Assembly: GCF_019399895.1 (NCBI RefSeq) | Contig: NC_091874.1 | Span: forward strand, 6,078,501 to 6,142,500 | Reading direction: 5' to 3' | Length of the DNA: 64,000 nucleotides | From: Cardiocondyla obscurior | Taxonomy: Eukaryota; Arthropoda; Insecta; Hymenoptera; Formicidae | Part shown: positions 14,953 to 27,300 of the stretch, piece by piece | How the letters are laid out: each line of letters opens with the position of its first letter | Position numbering within the stretch: position 1 is the first letter of the stretch | Translations under genes and position numbers: made by a program | Notes under the pieces: model-generated | What the model was told of the DNA's origin: nothing | Seen by the model: only the letters and a program-made list of their open reading frames with translations | The model's database searches: none

Positions 14953-15602
14953 CACCCAAGTGGAAATTTATCTAGTTAATCTAATTTTGCAGTTAGTGGT
15001 TAGATCGCGCAGATTAAACATATTTCTTAACTAGTAAAGACTCTTTAGACTTAACAAAATCTATCTAGTATCGGTCGTCTAGTTACTGTCCAGCGTGGAC
15101 CATGTATCTAAATAGATTTCTAAATGTTTTTTTCGCCGCGTACTTGTTTTCTGTTGTGTTCTGACCATCCGTAACGCTCGCTCGACTGCCGAATTCGTCG
15201 GGCAAACCAGTTCTCGCCGTCCGCCGCCCGCGCGTCCTCCGCCTTGCGAACTTGAAATGCGAAGACCTGCAGGTCGATGATTTTACGCGACGTTCGACTG
15301 CCGAATCCGTCGGGCAAACCGGTTCTCGCCGTCCGCCGCCCGCGCGTCCTCCGCCTTGCGAATTTCGAGCGCAAGGTGCCGGCCAGATGTTAACACACGC
15401 GCGTACTCACACTACCGCGGCGGTCAAGCGTGCGTAGGGATAGGTCAGGCCACAACAGTAGACTAGTACGCGAAGAAAAATATTTAGATATCGGGCTTTT
15501 TTGGCTCAGGTCTGAACAGTTTTGCTAGACAGCCACGAGATGAACCACGAATTGGCTAACTAATTATTAAGTAACGGTGGGAATCAATTTCCACTCGGGG
15601 TA
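14953..15602. mobile_element. Probable non-autonomous DNA transposon with TA-flanked terminal inverted repeats
   Basis: The left end reads TACACCCAAGTGGAAATT and the right end, reverse-complemented, reads TACCCCGAGTGGAAATT. Both therefore start with TA next to a C-rich, GTGGAAATT-type terminus. Inward similarity continues weakly for some tens of bases (GTTAGTGGTT against ATTCGTGGTT). TA duplication is the hallmark of Tc1/mariner-like insertion, but no transposase frame is present in the 650 bp, so the element would be non-autonomous. I cannot name the family. The internal 72-bp direct duplication is listed separately. The alternative is a chance inverted pair of about 17 bp, which is less likely given the shared terminal TA. 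Confidence 0.5.
15179..15362. repeat. GC-rich direct duplication, 72-bp copies 112 bp apart
   Basis: Copies at 15179-15250 and 15291-15362 are almost identical (only a few differences, for example GAATTCGTC against GAATCCGTC and AACCAG against AACCGG). They are separated by 40 bp. Both are much richer in G+C than the surroundings and contain CCGCCGCCCGCGCG-type runs. The duplication lies inside the proposed transposon. The high identity suggests a recent event. Confidence 0.9.
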
Positions 15603-18600
15603 TGTAAATATAGATTTGATTTCTAACTATTGCTATTTGTAGATTAAGTTTCTCTCAAATGAAAATTTATATTTAATTTAAATACGCAAAATGTAAGATA
15701 TTAAAATAAAAAAGTTTAATAATAGAATTAAAATAAAATATATGCTAATATTTTTCCGAGGCTGATTTAATTTACTTAGGAACTATCGGGCGTACGAGCG
15801 ATAGGAAAACTGTTATTTTTACGAACTCGCTGCAACAAAAATACAATCGCGATTGTAAAGTCAGACGAATGAAAGATGAACTTTTCACAAAGATCTCGTA
15901 TTTCCGGCTGCCCGATTATTGTCGCTCGTGCCGAGCTATCGTCAAAAGTTTCTCGGACGGCTTAATTTTTCCCAGAAACAGACTTAACCCACTTCCCATT
16001 CATCCGGCGATTATCTTAACGGAGGGAAGAGGCGCGGGTGCCGTAGAAAAGAGGAAGAAATCAGGAAGCGGTATCATAAATCGTCCTCAATGTCTTTACA
16101 TTCCGCCGCGAGCGGGCAAATGCCGTGTCACGATCTTTCACGATCGATGGAACGTTCGCCAATTCGATCGATCCGCCAATCGAACGAGCGAACGGACGAA
16201 TGGATAGCGAAAATAATTTTGCGAACTCTCAATGGGAAAGCATAGGAAGCAATCACAACCTGCGAGTTTCTGGCGCGTTTCTCTCGCTCTTGCTGACAAC
16301 GTTATCCACTGGAAAGGAACATTTCGCGCTGTCCCACTGCAGTCGCACGCTGCAGATTGCATCACGATTGATATCGCTGCTGCAGCAGTAACAGCGCGAT
16401 AACGCCTGTTCTCGTGCGGTATTAATGCGCATTTCGCAACTGTGTTTGATTCGTGGGCGGTGATGACACAATATTGTGTAAATTCAGCAATGTGTACGTG
16501 AACCCCGCGATTATTGCGCTTTTAGCAATGTGATATACGTATATTCGTTCCGAAGTTAAATCTATAGCAGCTTTTATTTATAACGAATTTATACTATAGA
16601 TAGTTAATTTTTGCTGAGCCTGTATTTTTGCTTACTGCCAGTACTAATTTCGTTTTTTGAACTATAAACGTTGCATAAAAGTTTTAATTTCAACGAACGA
16701 CGTGCAATTAATTTATTTTATATTAAAAAAAAAGAGCAATATATAAAAGTTCAAATATATGACTTCTTATCGTAAATAAAATTGATTAAATTTTTATTTA
16801 AACCTGTATTTTCCCATCATTTTAGAATATTAATGCTTATATCTATATCTAATTTTTCTTATTATTTTTTTTTCTATTTCGATTTTTGTTTCAATTCATG
16901 TACTTAATTATATAAATTGCAAATTTATTTACATATACATATATTAGGATTTTGTATTAAATTTATATTAAATATAAAAAATATTATACTATTTTAATTG
17001 ATTAAAATATTTTTTACGTGCAAGAAAGTAAAGAATATTCTGCATGTTACAAAGCGTATTTTTTGTAACCGTAGAACGGTATCTTAGAACGGAGACGAAG
17101 TAAAAAAAAAAAACTCTTTGCTTTTCCAATTTATCGAATTTGTAGAGCCCATGGGAAATTGCAAGTGAGATTCATGTGGATAAGAGCTTATAGCGCGTTA
17201 ATTTTAACGACTATATGGAAGTTAAGTTTAATCGTATAAAGTGAACTTTTACGTATTTCCCTCGTTCGATGGCAAAATGCACGAGAGACTAACTGCACGC
17301 TCCCTCGATGGCTCACCTCATCGAATAAAGCTACAAGCACTGTTTTTTACGTAATAACATTTCCCAATGCTAGTACGTTTGACATTCAAATGCACGTAAC
17401 GAGGCTTTTTGCGATACATTGTGCGAACTGCTTTCATCGTGCCCAATGCACCCCACGGTAATACCCGTGAAGCGTTTGCAGTGGATTCGAATATTCCCGA
17501 TGCGTACAAACCGCGAAATTTTGTAAGCCGTGATCCGGAATGTAATTTGACTTTATTCAAAAAAAGAAAAAAAAAGGGAGATACATTTTAATGGAAGAGA
17601 CAAGATAATTTATGCACGTTTATATGTACTTATAAAGACAATATACGAAAGACACGTTTGTTTTAAATAACTCTATCATATATTTTTAAATTATATTCTG
17701 TTGTATGATTACTCTTTATATTTTTACACTTAAATACGCGATTAGTAAAATATTTATTAGGTTATAATAAAAAAAAATTATGTAAAAAAATAAGCGTAAA
17801 AATTTACGTGATATACGACATACACACACACATGCGCATTTTATTGGAAAATGTTTTTTTTATCGTCGTTTTATATTTTTGGAATATTTAATGTATTAAA
17901 GAACTCCATAATTATACTTTTCTCATTACGGAAAAGCCGATTACAAATTTATACGTGTGTCCTATAAAACATTTTATGCGAAATTAGAATAATTTTTTAA
18001 TGCAACTTTGTAGCAAATATATTTCCTAAAATCTTAAAGCAAACAGATTAAAGCTCGTTATATGTATATTGAGCAACACAATATTTACAGAGGCAGCTAT
18101 AAAAAAGTTCCTAGTTATAACTTTTATTTCGCTGTTTGCTTGTATTTCACATGAAAAATTTAAACATAAAAGAAATACGTATCGCATTCAGTTGCGCGAT
18201 ATGAAAAACGCATAAGTGAGTGACGTATTTATTCATTTCAGATGTATATTTACGTAGCTTACATTACTGTGCATGACCAGAACGTATACGCGTCGCAGCG
18301 CGTCGCGTTTCACTATTTTTGAGTTTATCCATCGAAACGAAATCCCGCGAAACAAAACACACAGATATTAACATTATTTCATGTTTCCGCGTTTATTATT
18401 TGACTGTGCGTCTGAATTCGCTTAAATTCTTTATTACTCGGCCAAATATTTCACCGCAGAATAAGGATCGAAAGATGCAATAAAAGCACATTTAATGCTT
18501 ATACATGCATTATGCAACCTTACGGCTTAAGGGCTTTAAATTTGTATCCGAAGTCTCAAATAACTTTAATCCCGGAACCATTATGTAAAATCGCGGACTA

Positions 18601-21600
18601 CTTCACTTCATAATATAAGCCGTTGCATAAAATTATAGACTGTATTCGCTTCACTTTAGTTAATTTCAGTTTTATGTCATGTTTCAGTTAGAGTTTAATA
18701 TCAAGACATTACATCATTGGAGTTACTTATTTAATTATATGTACATTACCACAAAGACAACTTGGATTTATTTATTAAAATTATACTAGATAATTAAAAT
18801 ATTATTTTTTTACTATACGTATAAGCGTTTTAAGAATTCGGAACGAGAGTTCTTTTTTTAAATTATTCGTACAATCTGGAATGTGTTTTTTTTTTTTTTT
18901 TATCTGAATGACGAATTTATTACAAAATTGCTAATACTGTTTTCTTTTTCTAAATTTATATTTTGAATCATTAATTTATAATTTGTTAATAATACCTCAA
19001 TGTTCTTAACGTGATTTTCTTGCTAATATGATTTTATACATTTCATAATATTGAGAAAAATGAATATTGAAGATTCATCCTGCAACAATAGAATCTCACG
19101 TTTAACCCCGAATTGGGCCACTTTGCGGTCATGGTCGTTCATAATAACGCCAGTACCATTATCAGGAATTGCATAATTCGAGAAATCGGACAATCATTAT
19201 TCTGACCGTTATTTTGATCGAGCGCTCTTACGTTAACGTTACGAATCCTTCGCTTCACATTATATTGATAAATTATGTTAGGTTCGAGTTATTTATAATT
19301 ATATTACTATCGCATTTTTTAATTATGTAAAATGTTGTAAATAATATTTTCGCCCATATGACTCGTAATCTCTTTTGACCTACTGTTATATTAAGAACAT
19401 TCTATTATAAGTTCAAGTTCGTGACTTCCAGTCACGCCAATTGCTTTATCGATTGCCGCATAACGATATAAATCGGTTATTGTTGCGCAATATATTAACA
19501 CGACAGCATCGCATCTCAAAACGCATCCTCTGCGCATTTCAATGCACCCGCGGCATTTATCGAATGTTCCTTCGCGACTTTCGCGAAAATACGCAACGGA
19601 AATGTCTGTTACCGGACAATATCTGACGGGAAGAGATTTTTCAGATTAACGAGATAAATTTTCACGGGGATGAAAAACGAAAGTAAGCGAACACGTTGGG
19701 ATTAAGCGGCGAGCTAACACGTCGATTTGCGAAAACTACTTTATTACACCGCGGGCGTATTCGCGGTATATGTTGGTATTTCGTTCGCGAGCCCAGATTG
19801 AATACCGTATCGAATATCTTGTATTCTAACGGCGTTTGTGATCAGCGACGTTCAGCTCTCCCGAATCGAGCTACAATGTCACGATGCACTCAGTCGAATC
19901 GGCGAGTAATCAGCATTTAACTCGTTCAGCGCGCACAAGTGGGAGACGTATTCTCGGTCCATCGAATAATTTGGCTTCAAGTACAATTTCGTTGCCGTAA
20001 CTGCCGCGAACCGTATGCATTACGGAGCGATCTAGTACTCTGCCGCGAGTTTAATCCGAGATTTATGCTTCCCCGTTGTGAGAGAATAAAGCTTTTTATC
20101 GTATGACCGTATTTTTATTATTCGTAACCAGACGCGCTCGGCAAAGTGATAAAATGCGCCCGTTTCGCAGCGCTTCTTTGCGTATCTCTCGAAAATAGTT
20201 CCCCGACGGATACTTTTCGCTTAGAGTTACTGACGGCGGATATGTATTGCGTCGGATAACATTGAGTTCCATTAATATTTGCCAGTACTGAGCGTACGCG
20301 ATATTAAGTATAAAGTTTAAGGGCGAGGGAAAAAGTTGGCGATACACTGGATTTAAAAAAACGCTGATAAAAAGTATTAAACGCATATAGTACTTTTGAG
20401 GTTAATTATTTCAAACTCGTAAAGTTAACGCGAGGAATTAACGTCTTCGACTTTTTAACGTTCTCGCGAAAAAATAATAGCGAAAGGTATAAAAATCGGC
20501 ACTTTATTGAAAAATAATAGCATTTTAAAATAACAAAGGATTCGTAAACGATACGTATTTATAACGTGCACGGTAATATATGAATAAGAATTTACAATGG
20601 CTTGCAAATAAAAATTATTCACTTTAAAGAGAAAAGCGTTTGTAAGGATAAACAGATTCTGATTGCATTGATGCTTCCATAAATTTTCTCGTCATAATTA
20701 GAACGGATAATAAAATTTGATTGGGGGAAAACTGTTTTCCGCAAACACCGTAATAAATGACTTTGTTATCTACTCTAGCAACGCCGACATAATTACGTCG
20801 TTCGTGCTGACTCTAAAAAAAGCTTTATACTTTTTCGATCAATTTTATTAATATACCGATTATTGCAAGCTTATAAAGAAAGATTGATTTTCTTTCACTA
20901 AAATGCGTTTCACGCTTCAATTTACGACTTAATTAGGGGACAAATTTTTGTCTTCTTTGAAATTATAATAATTATTTTAATTACACAATTATTTCTGAAA
21001 TGTATAAAAAAAATTCAACATATTACTGCAAAATAAATTTGCCTTTAATTTAATTTTTTTCCTTATTATTTATTAATTAATTTAATTTATTAGATTTATT
21101 TATTTTTATTTAAGTTGCCATACTATGTCGATTTAATGGCTTTTCTTGTTCATTTTGTTACTACTTTTTATTGACTCCAGTACAGTTCAAGAAACCAGGT
21201 ATACTATAATATTGTAGCACTTAATACTATTTCAATGCGCGCGTGGAAGAATTTTAACTCTCGAAATGTTAAAACTTTATTAAAAAAAACATTTGTAGGA
21301 ACGTTAGATAGATAAATGTCTACGTACGTGTGTGTGTGTATGTATAAATATTTATTTACGTGATCCTTTTTACGGTTTATATTTATTAAATTTATTTATG
21401 AAATCATATTTATTTATAAAATAAATATTCATGTCAATTTTGTATTCCTTTAAAAATGTGCCGCGTAATATTTCAAATAAGTGTCGCTTTTGATGTCTCG
21501 CGTATTTTGCAGCCATTTGTCTTTGATAGAATTTAATCAAAAACCGAGCGAGCGGAGAAAAAACCAACGTAAATTTAAATATTTCCGATCATCGTTGATT

Positions 21601-23988
21601 GTCAAATCGGGGCTATTCGAATCCTACGACCGTGGAAGTTTACGCAACTCGTGTAATTTCCGGAAATAAATTAACGTTAAACGGAGTTCCACCAATGTGT
21701 CAAATCTCAAAATGATTTCGCGACCTTAAGAGCGACAGGTCAGTTATTTGCTTGTAAGTTCCAAGTTACCGTTGGCTATTAATTATCATAGAAATACAAG
21801 AAACTGCCGAATCTGGCATTGTCTCCTTTCTAATGTAACGCATTGTTTCGGGGATGCATAAGAAAAGACGTGTGTGCATATTAGAAATCCACACTGGAAC
21901 CAAAACGGACAAACGCGAAATTTTGGCTGGTGAGGTAACAGGCTTTTCTTGACGATAGCGGACGGGATTACAAATCCTCTTTGCACCAGACACGATTTCA
22001 TAAGTAACATTGCATAGAGTTGATAGTCTCCGAGCGCACTAACATTATTCGCCGCCGCGTATAGTGCAGAAATACGTAATACCATAGTCCGCTATGTCAA
22101 TTAGTTATTGCAATCCTTTGAGCCCTACGTGTGTGTTAAAAGTGTCGCGATTGATGTTACCGCAATTAATAGTCTTTCGGACATTCCACAAAATTATTTT
22201 AGCATAAAAATACTGTAAAATCATTTAAATACCGATAATTACTTGTATTAAAAGTTTCATAATTTATATAAGATGCTAAAATTTTATAATTTTTTTGAAT
22301 AAAATATAACTCACACGATTTGTTTAGAGAAAATGGATATATAAAATGTTTTTTTAATTAATCCTAGCCGTTTAATTTATTATTGTTAGAAACGGTATGA
22401 AAGTATATTACTACTTTATAAAATTATTAAATATTATCATAATTGAAGTGTTTTAGATAAGTGTAGGTACTGTGTAGCATGTCATTCTTTCTGGAAATCT
22501 TTACAAGTATTCGTTGCAATGGCGAACTCGCTCGGTTTATTCGGCTTACTCCGTCGAACTTAAAAATTAATCGTTGACAAACAATTGTGTTGCTTCCCCC
22601 GTTACAAAGAATTTGCAGAAGCACCGGGCAAAGTGCGAAAGCATGCTGGAAATAATCTCAAACTCCCACCCTTCCTTTCCGTTTATACTTATCGCGTTAC
22701 GTTCTACGGTGTGATACGAACTTTTCGCAGTTACGCAAGTAGTTCGTCGCTGATGGTTAATGTCTGTCCGTCGGTATTGCGCGCAGCCGAGCTGCAAACT
22801 TGTTCTCTAAGGAAGGTAAAATCAATCGATTTCGCGCACGTGCATATCCCGCGGGAGTGGACAAACCGATATCCACAAGATGCCTGTCGGGGCTCTCTTG
22901 AACGAATTGACCACTCCGTTGTATCGCTCAGGGACCAGGTGAGAAAAGGTCGAGAAATCGGTCGGTGACCACTTTTACAAAGGCCTCGAAACGTCGATAC
23001 CGGTAAATTTCTAATACGGTGACAGATCTTGGCGCATCTACTTGCAATATCCTTCTTTTATTTAACGGAGGATTTATGGGAATCGAGAATTCGGGACATT
23101 CCCACATTAAAAAAGCATTACTGTTTGTGCTTGTGTTGACTGGAACTACGTCTTTTTAAATATTCAGTGAATAAAACAACAGAAAAAAAAATAAAAAATC
23201 CACGACAAAAAAAAAACAAATTATTTTATCATTAAAATCTTAAGAGAGGCTTTCGAGGTAGATTTTTAAATATTTGATTTCTATCGGACTGCAGCTTATA
23301 AAATATACATTTTGTAATATAATAATGTAGAAACAGTAATGCCATTTAATATTTGTACGGTAAGTTATAGCGCAGTGGAATTGTCTGTAATATTTCATAA
23401 CGTCAACGCAACATTTTAATAGCATAACGTGGATTATTTTCTTCTTAACTGAGATATTATATGCACGTGTCTAGTACAGAAGTTTTAATCTCTTTTTATT
23501 ATAAATGGAGATCTAAGCGCCATAAAAATAACATTTTTATATTCTATTGTATATTACATTAAATCCTCATTCAAAACCCATAAAGCATTAATTGATTAAT
23601 TAATTATGCCGGATTAATTTTAAAAACGTTGTGTACCTGGCTACGTAATATAGAATAAGTTGCAACAATTTTAAAGATTTAACGAGGTGGCCAGAGGGAT
23701 TTTCCGCAATTTCCAAATGTAAGCAAACGAAGTCTGCGACGTATTTTTGCCCGTTAGGAAAATCGAACGATACGTATGGGTACGGTGTCGTTAGATTTCT
23801 CACCTTTTTTCGAAAGAGAGAACCAGGTACCAGAAGCGCACGAGAAAAATTTTTCTCATTCGCCTGACGCATCGCAGTTGTGCGCGTAATGTTCCACTGG
23901 GAACGCGAACCTCTCGCCAATTCGAGACACAATCCTCTTCTTGGAGATCCATTTTGTCCTCTCGCATAAGCCGGGACAAAAAGACGTG

Positions 23989-24070
23989 CTTTTTTTTTTC
24001 TCTCTCTCTACCTCTGTTTTTCGCATTCGTTCTATCTATATCTTTCTCTCTCTCCCTTTTTCTATTTCTC
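23989..24070. repeat. CT-rich low-complexity tract
   Basis: T-run followed by TCTCTCTC and related TCT-type repeats with few purines over about 80 bp. The open frame across it encodes only Ser/Leu/Phe-rich sequence, as expected from composition. Confidence 0.8.
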
Positions 24071-24270
24071 ATCGATTTATCCCACAAATATGAGTCTATC
24101 AGTCCCGGTATACTCCCGGTCGGTTCCGATATCACAGAAGCACAGGGAGAGCCAATCCGCCCGTTGACTCACGAGCTTGGTTGGCGAACGATACAACCCG
24201 GATCTCCCATCGAATATCCGAATGAGATGGAGGATGCGTCGTGTAATACGCACGTTCAAGGAGCGCGATA

Positions 24271-24302
24271 CCCACCTACCTACATACCCATCTACCTATC
24301 TA
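24271..24302. repeat. Degenerate CTAC/CATC tetranucleotide repeat
   Basis: CCTACC-TACATACCCATCTACCTATC reads as imperfect tetranucleotide units over about 32 bp. Confidence 0.6.
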
Positions 24303-27300
24303 TGCCCGACCAATTTGCGAGTCAAATGGAATTGGCCGCCGTCCGGAGTCCGGCGGGTTTGTTTGCCGGACGTTGAACGTGACTGTTCTGTGGATCCGGG
24401 GTGCCAGCGATATATATAACATCAGAGGATTAAAGCCCATTAGACACGTACGTAGTCAGTGCTGCTGGTTACCCTGTTGCCTGCATAAATGTCGAGCAAA
24501 GTCGTTCCACGGTAATAAAGCCAACGACGTAAATGGATAACGGACTCTAGACAACGAATTGTTACCATTCGCGGGAAATGATCGACCTGTTGTCAATTTT
24601 ATGATCGAATCTATTAGTTAATTAACAACATGAGGAAACCACACGGAAAGCTATTTATTTATACCGATCGACTTAAATCGAATTAAAAATTCTCTGGTAT
24701 TTAGAAGTACACTAGAGAAGAATAAAACACTTTTTAATTAAAGTTTCAACTGACAAACATTGAACGGACAAACATTTTTTTCCACGTTGCAGTTATTTGC
24801 AATGTATTTGATTGTCAAATACACGATCGATCGCGACTTTCTTTTTTTGTCCCACGCATTTATCGATAAATATAGAGTGACATTTATTGATATTGATACA
24901 GTGACAAGAGAGAAAATAAATTCCATATGCGTCATTCGTTTTTATCTCGTAGAATGCATCCCCGAGTGCGGGGAAAAAGTTGATTAAAGCACTAGTCGAT
25001 GCGACAAGAATTGATTAGATAGAAGATGCGCAGAAATGAATATAAAAATATTCTGCGCGCCTCGGGGTCCGCGATATTTTCCCACCGAAGGCGAATTTAA
25101 TTAATCAGACAATACGCGATCAACGGAGTGCGTTAATTAAATCGCTCGCGGTAAATCCTAGCGCTGCATTTATGTTTAAACATTTATGGTTAGCCGTGTG
25201 TGCTATCGCGATCGAAAGGACCGTTTCGTTAACCGTGCCACTTTTAACCGCGGCAACTTTCAGCGTTCAGTATCCGTTCGATTATGTTCCGCGTCTCCGC
25301 GTCTCCCTTGTCCCTTAGCTCGTCGCTCTATTTCCGTTATAAGGAAACAGAGTCACTTTTTTTGCCGCGGCAAATCCCACGACGGGCAAATGAATTATCC
25401 AACCCGATCGATCCCGAGAACTAAGAGAGGAGTAACCGCTCACATTTTTTTGCTAGCACGTACTTCGTTCATGACCCACTGAATGAGTCTTCGAGAACCG
25501 GGTATTTTCTTACTACCTCGCTCGACAGAGTTTCTTCTAAATAAAACGCTTACGTTAACAATAATTCGGAAGTTACTCAAGAAGCATTCTGAAACGCGAC
25601 AGTTTGTCTCTACAGATACGCGAAAATTAAATTTAAATGTATTTATCGTAAAAATTTACTATTGTAAAAGAAAATAACATTTTTTTCTTGTTCATATTGA
25701 AACTTTTAATTTAATATTGGTTTGAGATTGTAAAAAAAAATTAAAATAATTAAATATATAATTAATATAAAAGCACTTCGATGTAGAAAAAAAGTAAAAA
25801 ACAAAATATTTATTAATCATATTTAAAATTAGTTGAAACTCCTCCCTAAGTTGTTAATGATAACTTCGAATTCACCGAAAAGGCAAGCTTAATAAAACAC
25901 GGAAAAGTACCCTTTCGTTTCATTTGTCGTTAAGCGAGTTTAGACGGGAACATAAATCGGAACTAACTTCAAGTGCGCCGTCGTCGAAATTGCGCGTTTA
26001 TTCTTGCAGTCTCGCCTAAGACTGAAATTGCCTTTCTATGATAATCACCGGGCATAAAGTAGGGTCTCCTCTGCCAAGTGTAAAGCGTCTTCACTTCATA
26101 ATAATCGACTTTTCTGCTTTTGCCCCCTCTGCTATCTCCCGATTCGGTCGTTCGAAAAGGTCGAAAATTACTTGAGATCTATTCGGCCGAAGAGACGCTT
26201 TCATTCTCGATCGGAAAAGATCGAACGTCTTATACATCGCATATTGATTTACCACGCGAATTTCAAGCCATTTTCCTGAACAATGCATTCATTTTAATGC
26301 AGTGCGCACGTTGCTCAATTGCCCATCGATTTGCGAGTCGCATACTGTACATACATTGATATTGGTTTACGATTAGTGTTCGGCAGCTATTGTTGTGCGA
26401 CAAACGTGCTGTACAACATTATACCGACTAATTATAATAACAATTTCTCTAGTACTGTTCAATTAATTATTGCCCCGTAACGACTATTCATTATTCATAG
26501 GACTTGTTCTGTCTAAGTAGCTTTGATAATTAATGGGAATTAATTCCGAATCGATTAGATCAAGTCGACTACTTAAGACTTTCGGAATTCCTCAGTTCGT
26601 ATCAACGACATTGTTATATGGCCATTGAATAATGAGCAAAATTGTTTCACGATGTAAAACTATTTTCAAACGTAATTTCTTTTCTTACTAAATACTCTGC
26701 TATTTTTGATAAATCGTGCGTAACATTTCTTTCGTCTAATTCCATTTAGTTTCGCTAAAAATTAATAATCTTATGCAAGCATACGCAGCTAATTTATTCG
26801 CAATACTTTAATATATTCGTTAATCTCGTTGCATTTTACCGTTACAATATGTTATGCGAATAATGTTCTTTAACATATATACTGAATAATGAAATAAAGT
26901 GAAGATAATAAAAGGTAAACAATTCCGAAAGTTTCGTGATTAAAGTGGGCGAACAAAACTTTGTTTCGCTATAATGTCTTTCAAACACGATTGGTAAAGT
27001 TAGGATCTCGATAGAAGGATCGTTAGACACTCGACAGACAGAAACTTGATTGAAAGTTTCGCCGTTCCGCGTCGCTTTTTAAGAAAATTCGAATAGTGCC
27101 GACGGTGCTAAATAAAGTAAATAGTAATCAACGAATGCTGATTAAGCAAGTGACGTTGTAAGCACGCAACCTATCTCAATTATGAATATGCATTAGAAGA
27201 CCGTAGTAAAGGGTGTCATTGCCACAAACACTGATGAATTTTTGCTTATACATATTGCGCCAAATATTTAATTTATCTATTTACATGCAATTATTAATAA

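Larger units (their letters stand above)
15603..24420. other. Non-coding DNA, no gene recognised
   Basis: There are no exons, RNA genes or protein families I can identify. A 127-codon open frame at 22585-22968 (+) has no recognisable domain and lies in a moderately GC-rich patch. A second GC-rich patch near 24080-24420 also gives overlapping frames on both strands. A CT-rich microsatellite-like region lies at 23989-24070 and a CTAC-type repeat at 24271-24302. T-runs and A-runs occur near 17100 and 18885. Confidence 0.55.

Noticed and set aside
22585..22968. 127-codon + strand frame
   Set aside because: No recognised domain; several overlapping minus-strand frames occupy the same GC-richer patch.
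24405..24460. TATATATA followed by a TCAGT initiator-like motif
   Set aside because: Spacing from TATA to the initiator is about 45 bp instead of about 30, and no gene follows on that strand.
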